The notes: generated by a model not told the origin, from the sequence alone. A stretch of DNA of 64,000 bases from JALHMQ01 sp037441125 (GCA_037441125.1 JBBIST010000003.1:26574-90573), one strand, 5' to 3'; counted from the stretch's first letter, positions 8,964-18,257 are shown. A program made the numbers and translations.

Positions 8964-9458
8964 CTACTGCGACAGGTCGAGTTCGATGCCGCCGGTGGCG
9001 CGCAGCAGCGCCTCGGGCGTGAGCGCGAACACGCAGTGCGGCGTGCCGCCGGCCGCCCACAGCGTCTCGAAGCGGCGCAGCGAGGCATCGACGAAGGTCA
9101 GCATCGGCCGCGCATGCGCAAGCGGGGCCACGCCGCCGATGGCGAAGCCCGAGTGCTCGCGCACGAACTGCGGGTCGGCACGGCCGATCGCTTCGCCCAG
9201 ATGGGCGGCGATCCGTGCCTCGTCGACGCGCCGGTCGCCGGCGGCGATCACGAGCACGGCGCGGCCCGACTCGGCGGTGCGAAACACGAGCGACTTGGCG
9301 ATCTGGCCGACCGCGACCCCGAGCGAATCCGCCGCCTCGCGCGCGGTGCGCGCGGTGCCGGCGAGTTCGATCACCGCCGTCGCCAGCCCGGCAGCGGCGA
9401 GCGCCTGCTGCACGCGCTGCGCCGAAGCCGGCAGGGGCCGTTCGCCGGAAGAGTCCAT
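8964..9458 (-). CDS. YbaK/EbsC-family aminoacyl-tRNA deacylase
   Basis: The 164-aa product has the YbaK fold signatures: G-Q-I-A-K-S-L-V-F with the conserved Lys, V-L-V-I-A-A-G-D-R-R-V-D, and the glycine loop G-F-A-I-G-G-V-A-P. Relatives hydrolyse mischarged tRNAs (Cys-tRNAPro, Ala-tRNAPro) in trans, acting as a proofreading step. Which tRNA this one edits is not visible. Its start lies 3 bp after the fabG-like stop, so the two are probably co-transcribed. A 169-bp gap separates it from the RNB gene downstream. Confidence 0.85.
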   Translation of the reverse strand: MDSSGERPLPASAQRVQQALAAAGLATAVIELAGTARTAREAADSLGVAVGQIAKSLVFRTAESGRAVLVIAAGDRRVDEARIAAHLGEAIGRADPQFVREHSGFAIGGVAPLAHARPMLTFVDASLRRFETLWAAGGTPHCVFALTPEALLRATGGIELDLSQ

Positions 9459-9461
9459 TGC

Positions 9462-10214
9462 TCAGACCGTCAGGCCGCCGGCGACTTCGATCACCGCGCC
9501 GTTGACGTAGGAGGCCTCGTCCGAGGCGAGAAACGCGTAGACGCTGGCGATCTCCTCGGGCCGTCCGAGGCGGCGCAGCGGCACGCGCTCGGTCATCTGC
9601 GCCATCACCTTGTCCGGAATCGTGTGCAGGATCGGGGTGGCGATGAACCCGGGTGCAACCGCGTTGCAGCGGATGCCCTTCGGACCGAGTTCGCGCGCCC
9701 AGGTCTTGGCCAGTCCGATGACGCCGAACTTGCTCGCCGCGTAGTTGCTCTGGCCGAAGTTGCCGTAGATGCCGACCACGCTCGAAGCGTTGGTGATCGA
9801 GCCCGAACCTTGCTCGACCATGGTTTCGAGCACCGCCTGCGCGCAGTGGTAGGTGCCCTTGAGGTTGACCTCGATCACCTTGTCGAACTGGTCGTCGGTC
9901 ATCTTCGCCAGGCGTGCGTCGAGCGTGATGCCGGCGTTGTTCACCAGGGCGTCGATGCGGCCGAAGCTCGCCTTGATCCGTGCCACCATCGAGTCGACCT
10001 GCGGCCGCCGCGTGACGTCGACCGCGAAGCCCTCGACCCGCCCTTCGCGGCCGCTGCGCGTTGCGCGCAACCGCGCCAGCGCCGCTTCGACCGCGTCCTG
10101 ACGCAGGTCGCACAGGGCGACGATCGCGCCTTCGTCGAGAAAGCGCTGTGCGGTCGCCAGGCCGATGCCCTGGGCGCCGCCGGTGATGATGCAGACCTTG
10201 TCCTTCAATCGCAC
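9462..10214 (-). CDS. FabG-like SDR, 3-oxoacyl-ACP/acetoacetyl-CoA reductase type
   Basis: The 250-aa product is a classical short-chain dehydrogenase: T-G-G-A-Q-G-I-G for NAD(P) at 11-18, N-N-A-G at 92-95, and the catalytic set Asn118, Ser145, Tyr158 and Lys162 (Y-A-A-S-K). The P-G-F-I-A-T segment and the C-terminal E-V-A-G-G-L are FabG-like. The start is the GTG at 10214, with GAGAGGGA just upstream; the frame stays open further up, but that part is a shadow of yqiA. This is probably an accessory FabG, because no fab genes surround it. It overlaps yqiA by 10 bp. Confidence 0.85.
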   Translation of the reverse strand: MRLKDKVCIITGGAQGIGLATAQRFLDEGAIVALCDLRQDAVEAALARLRATRSGREGRVEGFAVDVTRRPQVDSMVARIKASFGRIDALVNNAGITLDARLAKMTDDQFDKVIEVNLKGTYHCAQAVLETMVEQGSGSITNASSVVGIYGNFGQSNYAASKFGVIGLAKTWARELGPKGIRCNAVAPGFIATPILHTIPDKVMAQMTERVPLRRLGRPEEIASVYAFLASDEASYVNGAVIEVAGGLTV

Positions 10215-10819
10215 GATGTCCCTCTCTGCCTTTCGCAGCCGCCCGGCGCGCCGCGCACGCCGCAGAACTCGAGCACTTCGTCCAGATGGTTCTCGAAGTC
10301 GCTTAGCTGATGATCCGAACCGTCGATCAGCCGCTGCCGGCAGCCGGCGTACCTGGCGATCATCGTCCGATAGTCGATCAGTTCGTCGCCGCTGGCCGCC
10401 AGCAGCAGGTAGCGCTCGGGCCGCGTGATGCGCGGCGTGTCGATCGCGCGCAGCTCGTCCAGATATTCGGGCCGCATGTCGATGCTCTCCTGCGAGTGGA
10501 ACACCGGCTGGCGGCCGAGATGCAGCTTCAGATCCTCGTAGGGCGCGATCGCCGGGTTCAGCAGCACGGCGCGGCAGCCGAGTCGCTCGGCGATCCAGGT
10601 CGCGTAGTAGCCGCCGAGCGACGAACCGATCAGCGCCAGCCGCGCCGGGTCGTCCAGGCGCGCCGTGGCCAGCGCCAGCTCGACCGCGCGCCGCGGCGAC
10701 GCCGGCAGTTGCGGGCACAGGTAGTCGTCGGCCAGGCCGCGCGCGGCCAACGCCGAGAGGATCTGCTGCGCCTTGCGCGAAGCCGGCGACGAGCGAAAGC
10801 CGTGCAGGTACAGGATCAT
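10205..10819 (-). CDS. yqiA: YqiA/YcfP-family alpha/beta hydrolase
   Basis: The 204-aa product begins with M-I-L-Y-L-H-G-F (oxyanion region), has the nucleophile elbow G-S-S-L-G-G at 65-70 (Ser67), and a His in G-S-D-H-Q-L-S-D-F near the C-terminus. This matches the small YqiA esterase family, cytosolic carboxylesterases of unknown physiological substrate. It sits 17 bp downstream of mpl and overlaps the fabG-like gene, so it is probably in one transcript with both. Confidence 0.8.
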   Translation of the reverse strand: MILYLHGFRSSPASRKAQQILSALAARGLADDYLCPQLPASPRRAVELALATARLDDPARLALIGSSLGGYYATWIAERLGCRAVLLNPAIAPYEDLKLHLGRQPVFHSQESIDMRPEYLDELRAIDTPRITRPERYLLLAASGDELIDYRTMIARYAGCRQRLIDGSDHQLSDFENHLDEVLEFCGVRGAPGGCERQRGTSCD

Positions 10820-10836
10820 CGTTGCGCAGCAGTCGT

Positions 10837-12216
10837 TCAGGCCGGCAGTGCTGCCGCCGCCAGCGCGTCGAGCAAGCGGCCGTGCACGCCGCCGAAGGCG
10901 CCGTTGCTCATCACCAGCACGTGATCGCCGGCGCGTGCCTCGGCCGCGACCGCGGTCACCAGGCGGTCGATCTCGTGCAAGCTGCGCGCCTTGGCGCCGA
11001 GCGGCGCCAGCGCCTGCGCCGGATCCCAGCCGAGCGCATCCTTGCCGGCGCGCGCGCCGTAGCAGAACACGAGATCGGCGTCGGCGAGTGCGGCCGGCAG
11101 CGCCTCATTCATGGCGCCGAGCTTCATCGTGTTCGAGCGCGGCTCGAGCACGGCGAGGATGCGTGCGCCGCCGACGCGCCGGCGCAGCCCGGCCAGCGTC
11201 TGCGCGATCGCGGTCGGGTGGTGGGCGAAGTCGTCGTAGACGGTGACGCCGGCGCGCACGCCGCGCAGCTCGAGCCGCCGCTTGACGCCGGCGAAGCGCT
11301 CGAGCGCCTCGATCGCCAGCGCCGGCGCAACGCCCGCGTGCCGGGCCGCGGCGATCGCCGCCAGCGCGTTGCTGCGGTTGTGGCTGCCGGCCAGAGGCAG
11401 GCGCAGCCGGCCGTAGCGCTCGCCGCCGCAGACCACGTCGAAGGCGTGCTCGGCACTCTCGCGCACCGCCTCGGCATGCCAGCCGAGATCGCTGTCGAAG
11501 GCCTCGACCTGCGACCAGCAGCCGCGCGCCAGCACGCGCGCCAGCGCCGCATCGGCGCCGTTGACGATCAGGAGCCCGCTCGCCGGCACGCAGCGCACGA
11601 GATGGTGGAACTGGGTCTCGATCGCCGCCAGGTCGGCAAAGATGTCGGCGTGATCGAACTCGAGGTTGTTGAGAATCGCGGTGCGCGGAAAGTAGTGGAC
11701 GAACTTGCTGCGCTTGTCGAAGAAGGCGGTGTCGTACTCGTCGGCCTCGATCACGAAGAACTCGCCGCCGGCGCAAGCCGAGACGCCGAAATTCTGCGGC
11801 ACGCCGCCGATCAGGAAGCCCGGTGCGAGGCCGGCGTGCTCGAGGATCGTCGCCAGCATCGCGCTGGTGGTGGTCTTGCCGTGGGTACCGGCCACCGCCA
11901 GCACCCGCTTGCCGCGCAGCAGGTGCTTGCCCAACCACTGCGGGCCGGAGGTGAACGGAAGCGCCGCTTCGAGGATCGCCTCCATCAGCGGGTTGCCGCG
12001 CGCCACCACGTTGCCGACGATGAAGAGATCCGGCGCCAGTGCGATCTGGTCGGCGCCGAAGCCCTCGATCGGCTCGATCCCGGCCGCCGCCAGTTGCTCC
12101 GACATCGGCGGATACAGGTTCGCGTCGCAGCCGCTGACCCGATGGCCGGCCGCCAGCGCCAGTTGCGCCAGGCCGCCCATGAAGGTGCCGCCGATGCCGA
12201 GAATGTGGAGGTGCAA
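10837..12216 (-). CDS. mpl: UDP-N-acetylmuramate:L-Ala-gamma-D-Glu-meso-DAP ligase Mpl
   Basis: The 459-aa product has the Mur ligase layout: an N-terminal UDP-binding domain opening H-L-H-I-L-G-I-G-G-T-F-M-G-G, the ATP loop A-G-T-H-G-K-T-T-T at about 109-117, and a C-terminal domain beginning near A-G-V-K-R-R. The opening separates Mpl from MurC. It reattaches recovered murein tripeptide to UDP-MurNAc; ampD at 25995-26561 supplies that recycling route. The start codon is TTG with AGGAAACCC before it, and no better start exists. Confidence 0.92.
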   Translation of the reverse strand: MHLHILGIGGTFMGGLAQLALAAGHRVSGCDANLYPPMSEQLAAAGIEPIEGFGADQIALAPDLFIVGNVVARGNPLMEAILEAALPFTSGPQWLGKHLLRGKRVLAVAGTHGKTTTSAMLATILEHAGLAPGFLIGGVPQNFGVSACAGGEFFVIEADEYDTAFFDKRSKFVHYFPRTAILNNLEFDHADIFADLAAIETQFHHLVRCVPASGLLIVNGADAALARVLARGCWSQVEAFDSDLGWHAEAVRESAEHAFDVVCGGERYGRLRLPLAGSHNRSNALAAIAAARHAGVAPALAIEALERFAGVKRRLELRGVRAGVTVYDDFAHHPTAIAQTLAGLRRRVGGARILAVLEPRSNTMKLGAMNEALPAALADADLVFCYGARAGKDALGWDPAQALAPLGAKARSLHEIDRLVTAVAAEARAGDHVLVMSNGAFGGVHGRLLDALAAAALPA

Positions 12217-12388
12217 GGGTTTCCTGCTGCCGTGTCGCGCCAGCCAACGCCGAACGACGGCGCGCTGGCGCAGTGCAAAACCGCGCGATTCTAGGGAAAC
12301 ACATGGGACAGCGTCGGCAAGCCCGACGGCGTCGGATCGCTACACTCGCGTCCCCCTGTGTGGCAGCGCGCACCGCGCACCCGATGCG

Positions 12389-13060
12389 ATGCGCCCCGCG
12401 CCTGTCTCGATGCCCGCCGACCCGCGCAACGATCCGCGCAGCGAAATCGCCGCCACTGCCGCCCGGCTGATCGCCGAAGAAGGCCTCGACTACGCGCGCG
12501 CCAAGCGCAAGGCGGCGCAGGCCCTGCTCGGCGCGGGCACGCGCTGCAGCCTGCCGGACAACGAGTCGGTCGAGCGCGAGCTGCGCCGCTATCTGACGAC
12601 CTTCGAGGGCGATGACCTGCGCCGGCGGCTGGCGGCGCTGCGCGCGCTGGCGCTCGAGCTGATGGCGCGCCTTGAACGTTTCGATCCGTACCTGGTCGGC
12701 GCCGTGCTCAACGGCACCGCCACCGCGCACAGCGACATCCAGTTGCACCTGTACACCGACAGCGCCAAGGAGGTCGAGCTCTTTCTGCTCGACGCCGGCA
12801 TCGACTTCGAGGCCGATCCGGCGCTGCCCCACCGCGATCCGGCCGGGCCGGTCGAGGAACTGCGCTTCGTGCTGCCGGCGCGCTCGCCGGCGCTTCCGGC
12901 GCGGGTCGGCGTCGTGCTGTCGGTGCACGATACCGACGCGATCCGCGTCGCGCCCAGGTTGCGGTCGAGCGACCCGGCGCTGCACCCGGTCGAGGCAAGC
13001 GGCCGGGCGGCAGCGCAGGCCCTGCGCCGCCTGGTCGAGCACGCGGAGCGCTCAACGTGA
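12389..13060 (+). CDS. Nucleotidyltransferase-like protein of unknown function
   Basis: The product is 223 aa, or 216 aa from the next in-frame ATG at 12410; neither has a clear ribosome-binding site. An N-terminal helical part is followed at about 105-150 by G-A-V-L-N-G-T-A-T-A-H-S-D-I-Q-L-H-L-Y, which resembles the G-(S/T)-x(n)-D-x-(D/H) core of the nucleotidyltransferase fold. I recall similar unnamed proteins from betaproteobacteria next to redox genes. Catalytic activity is uncertain because the usual second Asp is replaced by His. Its stop overlaps the start of the TlpA-like gene (GTGA), which indicates coupling. Confidence 0.55.
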   Translation: MRPAPVSMPADPRNDPRSEIAATAARLIAEEGLDYARAKRKAAQALLGAGTRCSLPDNESVERELRRYLTTFEGDDLRRRLAALRALALELMARLERFDPYLVGAVLNGTATAHSDIQLHLYTDSAKEVELFLLDAGIDFEADPALPHRDPAGPVEELRFVLPARSPALPARVGVVLSVHDTDAIRVAPRLRSSDPALHPVEASGRAAAQALRRLVEHAERST

Positions 13061-13587
13061 TCCGCCGCCAGTGGCTGCTGGTTGCGGCGGCCGGGCTGGG
13101 TGCAGCCGGGCTCGGCGCCTGGTTTTCCGCGCAGCGGCTGGCGCCGGCGCCAGCCGCTGACGATGCCGCCGCGCGGCTGTTCGCTTCGACCTTTCCGGAC
13201 GCCGATGGCACGGAGCAGCCGCTGGCTCAGTGGCGCGGCCAGTTGCTGGTGGTCAACTTCTGGGCCACCTGGTGCCCGCCGTGCGTCGAAGAGATGCCCG
13301 ACCTGCAGCGAGTGCGCGACGAGTATCGGGAGCGCGGTGTCGAGATCATCGGCCTCGGCATCGACCAGGCCGACCGGATACGCGACTTTCGCGATCGCAA
13401 GCAGTTGCGGCTGCCGCTGCTCGTCGCGGGGGCGGCCGGCTCAGAACTCGGGCGGGCCCTGGGCAACCTCGCCGGAGCGCTTCCCTATACTGTCCTCATC
13501 GACCGTCAGGGCCGAGTCGTGCAGCGCAAGCTGGGCCAGATCAAGCCGGCCGAACTGCGGGCGTGGTTAGATGCGCAACTGCGTTGA
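13057..13587 (+). CDS. TlpA/ResA-like membrane-anchored thioredoxin
   Basis: The 176-aa product has an N-terminal signal anchor (about residues 5-24) and a thioredoxin-fold domain with W-C-P-P-C (Cys73, Cys76) and the cis-Pro region A-L-P-Y-T-V-L-I-D. The TlpA/ResA group acts in the periplasm as reductants, for instance in cytochrome c maturation. It starts with GTG inside the stop of the preceding gene. The partner substrate is not evident from the neighbours. Confidence 0.87.
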   Translation: MIRRQWLLVAAAGLGAAGLGAWFSAQRLAPAPAADDAAARLFASTFPDADGTEQPLAQWRGQLLVVNFWATWCPPCVEEMPDLQRVRDEYRERGVEIIGLGIDQADRIRDFRDRKQLRLPLLVAGAAGSELGRALGNLAGALPYTVLIDRQGRVVQRKLGQIKPAELRAWLDAQLR

Positions 13588-13751
13588 GTTCCTTGTTGCC
13601 GGCACAGTCGGCTGGACAACTTGGCCAACGCGCTTCACAATCCCGCGCTTCGCATCTCTTTTCAGTTCTTCCGGCGTTAATTGACACGTAATTCGCTCTT
13701 CGGCTGCGACCGAAGCGCCTGAATCGGACGCCGCAGCAAGAACGCCAACGC

Positions 13752-14195
13752 ATGCCCAAGCGCATTCTGGTCGTCCACGGACCGAATCTGAATCTGCTCG
13801 GCACGCGCGAGCCGCAGATCTACGGATCCCAGAGCCTGGCGGACATCGAACGCTCGCTGGCGGCGCTCGCCGCCGAGCGCGGGATCGGGATCGACTTCTT
13901 CCAGAGCAACCACGAGGGCGCGCTCGTCGACCGGATCCACGCGGCACGAACCGACGGCACCGACTTCATCATCATCAACGCCGGCGCCCTGACCCACACG
14001 AGCATCGCGCTGCGTGACGCGCTGGCAGCGGTCGCCATCGCCTTCATCGAGGTGCATCTGTCCAACGTGCACCGGCGCGAGAGCTTCCGGCACCACTCGT
14101 ACCTGAGTGACCTTGCGGTCGGATCGATCGTCGGACTTGGACCGGCCGGATACCGCTTCGCGCTCGACTACGCGTCGACCGCCGCGGCCGCCTAG
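13752..14195 (+). CDS. aroQ: Type II 3-dehydroquinate dehydratase
   Basis: The 147-aa product is of typical length and shows H-G-P-N-L-N-L-L-G-T-R-E with Tyr24 in the flexible active-site loop, I-N-A-G-A-L-T-H-T-S, and E-V-H-L-S-N-V-H-R-R-E. It converts 3-dehydroquinate to 3-dehydroshikimate, the substrate of AroE (4883-5770). The 164-bp gap upstream has a TTGACA at 13681-13686 but no good -10 partner. It stands directly before accB, the usual aroQ-accB-accC order. Confidence 0.95.
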   Translation: MPKRILVVHGPNLNLLGTREPQIYGSQSLADIERSLAALAAERGIGIDFFQSNHEGALVDRIHAARTDGTDFIIINAGALTHTSIALRDALAAVAIAFIEVHLSNVHRRESFRHHSYLSDLAVGSIVGLGPAGYRFALDYASTAAAA

Positions 14196-14220
14196 CAGCG
14201 GGCCGCGAAAGGAACCGCCG

Positions 14221-14703
14221 ATGGACTTGCGCAAGCTCAAGACGCTGATCGACCTGGTGGCCGAGTCGGGCATTGCCGAAATCGAGGTCACCGAGGGCGA
14301 AGACAAGGTCCGGATCGTCAAGTACGGGCCGGTGGCGCCGCCGGTGGCGGTGGCGCCGCCCACTTATTACGCGCCGCCCGCGCCGGTTGCGGGCGCTGCG
14401 CCAGCCGCCGCCGCGCCGACACCGCCGGCGCCCGCAGCCGCGGCGCCCGCGGCGCCGGAGGAGCCGCAGGGTACGGTCGTGAAGTCACCGATGGTGGGCA
14501 CTTTCTATCGCTCGCCGAGCCCCGGCGCCAAGTCCTTCGTCGAGCTGGGCCAGACGGTCAAGGTGGGCGAAACGCTGTGCATCATCGAAGCGATGAAACT
14601 GCTCAACGAGATCGAGGCCGAGGTCGGAGGCGAGATCAAGGAGATCCTGGCCGAGAACGGGCAGGCGGTCGAGTACGGCCAACCTCTGTTCGTGATCGGC
14701 TAG
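14221..14703 (+). CDS. accB: Biotin carboxyl carrier protein of acetyl-CoA carboxylase
   Basis: The 160-aa product has an N-terminal helical part, an Ala/Pro linker (about residues 38-82) and a biotinyl domain with E-A-M-K-L-L-N-E, where Lys126 carries biotin. It shuttles the carboxyl group between AccC and the carboxyltransferase AccAD in fatty acid synthesis. The start at 14221 has GAAAGGA upstream; an in-frame ATG at 14107 would run through the end of aroQ and is rejected. accC follows after 97 bp. Confidence 0.95.
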   Translation: MDLRKLKTLIDLVAESGIAEIEVTEGEDKVRIVKYGPVAPPVAVAPPTYYAPPAPVAGAAPAAAAPTPPAPAAAAPAAPEEPQGTVVKSPMVGTFYRSPSPGAKSFVELGQTVKVGETLCIIEAMKLLNEIEAEVGGEIKEILAENGQAVEYGQPLFVIG

Positions 14704-14800
14704 TGGCACGCGCCCGAAGGACCAACGTGCGCGCAGTGCAGACCGGGTCGCGCCGCGCCGACCTTAGTCCCTTCGCCGGCGATTGAGCCGCGGGTACCCA

Positions 14801-16156
14801 ATGTTCGGAAAAGTCCTGATCGCAAACCGCGGCGAGATCGCCCTGCGCATCCAGCGCGCCTGCCGCGAGATGGGCATCCGCACCGTGGTCGTGCACTCGA
14901 CCGCCGACAACGAAGCCAAGTACGTGAAGCTGGCCGACGAGTCGGTGTGCATCGGGCCGCCGCCGTCGAAGGACAGCTACCTCAACATCCCGGCGATCAT
15001 CAGCGCCGCCGAGGTGACCGACGCCGAGGCGATCCACCCCGGCTACGGCTTCCTGTCCGAGAACGCCGACTTCGCCGAGCGGGTCGAGAAGTCGGGCTTC
15101 GTGTTCATCGGCCCGCGCCCGGAGTCGATCCGGCTGATGGGCGACAAGGTCAGCGCCAAGCGGGCGATGATCGCCGCCGGCGTGCCCTGCGTGCCGGGCT
15201 CGGAGGGCGCGCTGCCCGAGGATCCGCGCGAGATCGTGAAAATGGCGCGCGCCACCGGCTACCCGGTGATCATCAAGGCCGCCGGCGGCGGCGGCGGGCG
15301 CGGCATGCGCGTCGTGCATACCGAGGCGGCGTTGATCAACGCCGTGAACATGACGCGCCAGGAGGCGCAGACGGCGTTCGGCAACCCGGCTGTCTACCTG
15401 GAGAAGTTCCTCGAAAACCCGCGCCACATCGAGATCCAGGTGCTCGCCGACCAGCACCGCAACGCGCTCTGGCTGGGCGAGCGCGACTGCTCGATGCAGC
15501 GACGCCACCAGAAGATCATCGAGGAAGCGCCGGCGCCCGGCATTGCGCGCCGGCTGATCGAGCGCATCGGCGACCGCTGCGCCGACGCCTGCCGCAAGAT
15601 CGGCTACCGCGGCGCCGGCACCTTCGAGTTCCTGTTCGAGAACAATGAGTTCTACTTTATCGAGATGAACACGCGGGTGCAGGTCGAGCATCCGGTGACC
15701 GAGATGGTGACCGGCATCGACATCGTGCAGCAGCAGATCCGTGTCGCCGCCGGCGAGAAGCTTGCCCTGCGCCAGCGCGACATCCAGATGCGCGGCGCCG
15801 CGATCGAGTGCCGGATCAATGCCGAGGACCCGTTCAAGTTCACCCCCAGCCCGGGCCGGATCAGCGCCTGGCACACGCCGGGCGGGCCCGGCGTGCGGGT
15901 CGATTCGCATGCCTATGCCGGCTACTTCGTGCCGCCGTACTACGACAGCATGATCGGCAAGCTGATCTGCTACGGCGACACGCGCGCGCAGGCGCTGGCG
16001 CGCATGCGCATCGCGCTTTCGGAGATGGTGGTCGAGGGCATCCAGACCAATGTCGCCCTGCACCGCGACCTGATGACCGACGAGAAGTTCATTCTCGGCG
16101 GCACGAGCATTCATTACCTGGAAAAGAGGCTGGCCGCGAGGCAGCCGCCGGGATGA
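14801..16156 (+). CDS. accC: Biotin carboxylase subunit of acetyl-CoA carboxylase
   Basis: The 451-aa product starts M-F-G-K-V-L-I-A-N-R-G-E-I-A and carries the ATP-grasp features: the glycine loop A-A-G-G-G-G-G-R-G-M, E-R-D-C-S-M-Q-R-R-H-Q-K and F-I-E-M-N-T-R-V-Q-V-E-H. It carboxylates biotin on AccB with ATP and bicarbonate. An in-frame ATG 18 bp upstream is less likely, because the family begins at the residue chosen. prmA follows after 13 bp. Confidence 0.96.
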   Translation: MFGKVLIANRGEIALRIQRACREMGIRTVVVHSTADNEAKYVKLADESVCIGPPPSKDSYLNIPAIISAAEVTDAEAIHPGYGFLSENADFAERVEKSGFVFIGPRPESIRLMGDKVSAKRAMIAAGVPCVPGSEGALPEDPREIVKMARATGYPVIIKAAGGGGGRGMRVVHTEAALINAVNMTRQEAQTAFGNPAVYLEKFLENPRHIEIQVLADQHRNALWLGERDCSMQRRHQKIIEEAPAPGIARRLIERIGDRCADACRKIGYRGAGTFEFLFENNEFYFIEMNTRVQVEHPVTEMVTGIDIVQQQIRVAAGEKLALRQRDIQMRGAAIECRINAEDPFKFTPSPGRISAWHTPGGPGVRVDSHAYAGYFVPPYYDSMIGKLICYGDTRAQALARMRIALSEMVVEGIQTNVALHRDLMTDEKFILGGTSIHYLEKRLAARQPPG

Positions 16157-16169
16157 ACGGCGCGCTGCC

Positions 16170-17102
16170 ATGCTGCGCGAGCTGACCACGATCGTCGATC
16201 AGGCGCAGGCCGAGCCGCTGTCCGATGCGCTGCTAGCTCGCGGCGCGCTCGCCGTCGGCGTCGAAGATGCGGCCACCGACGGCGCCGACGAGCAGCCTCT
16301 CTACGGCGAACCCGGCAGCGCACTCGAGCACTGCGCCTGGGCGCGCAGCCGGCTGCGGGTGCTGATCGATGCCGGCACCGACCCGCAGCAGTTGCTCGCC
16401 GCCGCCGCGTCCGCGGCGTCGCTGCCGGCGCCGTGTCTGGAGAGCGCGAGCGACGTTGCCGACGCCGACTGGGTGCGGCTGACGCAGGCGCAGTTTGCGC
16501 CGATCCGGATCAGCGATCGCCTGTGGATCGTTCCGAGCTGGCACGCGCCACCGGATGCTGGCGCCGTCAACCTGCGGCTCGATCCGGGCGCAGCCTTCGG
16601 TACCGGATCGCACCCGACCACGCGCCTGTGCCTGGCCTGGCTCGATGCCAACGCGGTCGCCGGGCGCAGCGTGCTCGACTACGGCTGCGGCTCCGGCATC
16701 CTGGCGCTGGCGGCGGCTTTGCTCGGCGCTCGCGCCGTCACCGGCGTCGACATCGATCCTCAGGCGCTTGCTGTAGCGCGCGCCAATTCAAGCGCGAACG
16801 GCATCGCCGACGAGGTCGCTCGCTACACTGCGCCCGAAGCGCTGCCCGATCCGAGTTCTGCAGGCGGCCGCTTCGACATCGTGCTCGCCAACATTCTCGC
16901 CAACCCGCTCAAGCTGCTGGCCCCGGCGCTGCTGGCGCGCGTCGCCCCCGGCGGCGCGCTCGTGCTGGCCGGCGTGCTCGAGCCGCAGGCCGACGAAGTG
17001 ATCGCCGTCTATCGGCACGCCGATTGCGCGCTCGAACTGGCGCCCTGGCGCTGCGACGACGGTTGGGTCTGCCTCGCCGGCCGTCGCCGCGATCGCCGCT
17101 GA
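16170..17102 (+). CDS. prmA: Ribosomal protein L11 methyltransferase
   Basis: The 310-aa product has a PrmA N-terminal substrate domain and a Rossmann methyltransferase domain with D-P-G-A-A-F-G-T-G-S-H-P-T-T, the SAM loop D-Y-G-C-G-S-G-I-L-A, and V-L-A-N-I-L-A-N-P-L. It trimethylates ribosomal protein L11 using S-adenosylmethionine. It lies 13 bp after accC and 10 bp before the DUF3426 gene, so accC-prmA-DUF3426 probably form one transcript. Confidence 0.94.
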   Translation: MLRELTTIVDQAQAEPLSDALLARGALAVGVEDAATDGADEQPLYGEPGSALEHCAWARSRLRVLIDAGTDPQQLLAAAASAASLPAPCLESASDVADADWVRLTQAQFAPIRISDRLWIVPSWHAPPDAGAVNLRLDPGAAFGTGSHPTTRLCLAWLDANAVAGRSVLDYGCGSGILALAAALLGARAVTGVDIDPQALAVARANSSANGIADEVARYTAPEALPDPSSAGGRFDIVLANILANPLKLLAPALLARVAPGGALVLAGVLEPQADEVIAVYRHADCALELAPWRCDDGWVCLAGRRRDRR

Positions 17103-17112
17103 GGGCCGGCCG

Positions 17113-18216
17113 ATGGCGCTCGCCACGCGCTGCCCGGACTGCAAGGCGACGTTTCGGGTCGTCTCCGATCAACTGAAGTTGCGCGGCGGACTGGTCCGCT
17201 GCGGCAACTGTCGGCATGTCTTCGATGCCATCGGCAGCCTGTCCTACATCGAAGAGGCGGTGTTGAATCCACCGGTCGCCCCCACTCAGTCGCCCGCTGC
17301 ACCGCTGTCCGGCGGCGCGACGCAAGCGGCGCGTGCTGGTGGCGACACCGGCGGGGCGGCCGCGTTCGAAGCGAAGGGCGCGCTGATGGCGCAACCGCAC
17401 GTGCCGCCGTCGCCGCCGACGGCTGTCCCGTTGGCGGCCGCAGCGTCTGACGAAGCCGAGCCGCCGGCCCGCCCGACGATCGCCGATCCGCTCGCGGTGC
17501 CGACTCTGCTCGCGGCTCGATCGAGCGGGCAGGACGGCTCGACCGCCGCCGAGCCGCCTGCGGCCGACGGCGCCGCCGCAACGCTGCCGGCAGTGCCGCA
17601 AGCGGCCTCCGGCGCGCAACCGGCGCGCGAGCGACGCAGGAGTCGCCGCTCGGCACAGGACGCGGCGCACGCTGCCGCCGCTCCCGCCGACGACGAGATC
17701 GGCTTCCTGCGGCCGCGCCCGTCGCGGCGCGGCTTCTCGATCGTCTTCGGCGGCGGCTCGCTTTTGCTCGCATGCGCTTTCATCGTGCAACTGGCGGTCG
17801 CTTTCCGCAGCGAGCTGCTGATGCGCTGGCCTGAACTGCGGCCGCAACTGGTGGCGGTCTGCGCCGTGTACGGCTGCACGGTCGGCTGGCCGACGCGCGC
17901 TGAGGCGCTGGCCGTGGTCGGCACCGAACTGCAGGCTGTGCCCGGGACCGAGATCCTCGAACTGACCGCGGTGATCCGCAACCGCGCCAACTTCCGCGTC
18001 GCGCTGCCGGCGGTCGAGGTCACCCTCACCGACACCGCCAACCGCATGCTGGCGCGCAAGGTCTTCGCTCCGGTGGACATCCTGGCCTCGAGCGGAGAGC
18101 CGTCGCGGCGCATCGACGACGGCATCGGGCCCGGCAGCGACCACGTGGTGCGCGTCACCTTCGAGGCGCGTGGTCTGAGCGTCGCCGGCTTCGTCGTCTA
18201 CCCCTTCTATCTCTGA
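17113..18216 (+). CDS. Zinc-ribbon/DUF3426 membrane protein
   Basis: The 367-aa product opens with an MJ0042-type zinc ribbon (Cys7, Cys10, Cys30, Cys33), continues with a long Ala/Pro-rich disordered stretch, then a membrane segment at about 212-232 and a C-terminal DUF3426 domain outside the membrane. Function is unknown. The pairing with prmA is common in betaproteobacteria as I remember it. The low-complexity middle varies strongly and should be ignored in homology searches. Confidence 0.82.
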   Translation: MALATRCPDCKATFRVVSDQLKLRGGLVRCGNCRHVFDAIGSLSYIEEAVLNPPVAPTQSPAAPLSGGATQAARAGGDTGGAAAFEAKGALMAQPHVPPSPPTAVPLAAAASDEAEPPARPTIADPLAVPTLLAARSSGQDGSTAAEPPAADGAAATLPAVPQAASGAQPARERRRSRRSAQDAAHAAAAPADDEIGFLRPRPSRRGFSIVFGGGSLLLACAFIVQLAVAFRSELLMRWPELRPQLVAVCAVYGCTVGWPTRAEALAVVGTELQAVPGTEILELTAVIRNRANFRVALPAVEVTLTDTANRMLARKVFAPVDILASSGEPSRRIDDGIGPGSDHVVRVTFEARGLSVAGFVVYPFYL

Positions 18217-18257
18217 CCGATAACCTCTGCGCGGCCGCCCGGTCGCGATCCGACCCG

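Noticed and set aside
6926..9022. 698-codon open frame on the plus strand, and many similar long frames elsewhere
   Set aside because: It lies opposite the RNB ribonuclease gene and is Arg/Ala/Gln/Val-rich without domain signatures. Long antisense frames are expected at this GC content.
9462..10718. 418-aa version of the FabG-like protein
   Set aside because: The first 168 residues are a shadow of yqiA; the SDR fold and a ribosome-binding site fix the start at 10214.
13681..13710. TTGACA as promoter for aroQ
   Set aside because: No acceptable -10 hexamer at 16-18 bp spacing.
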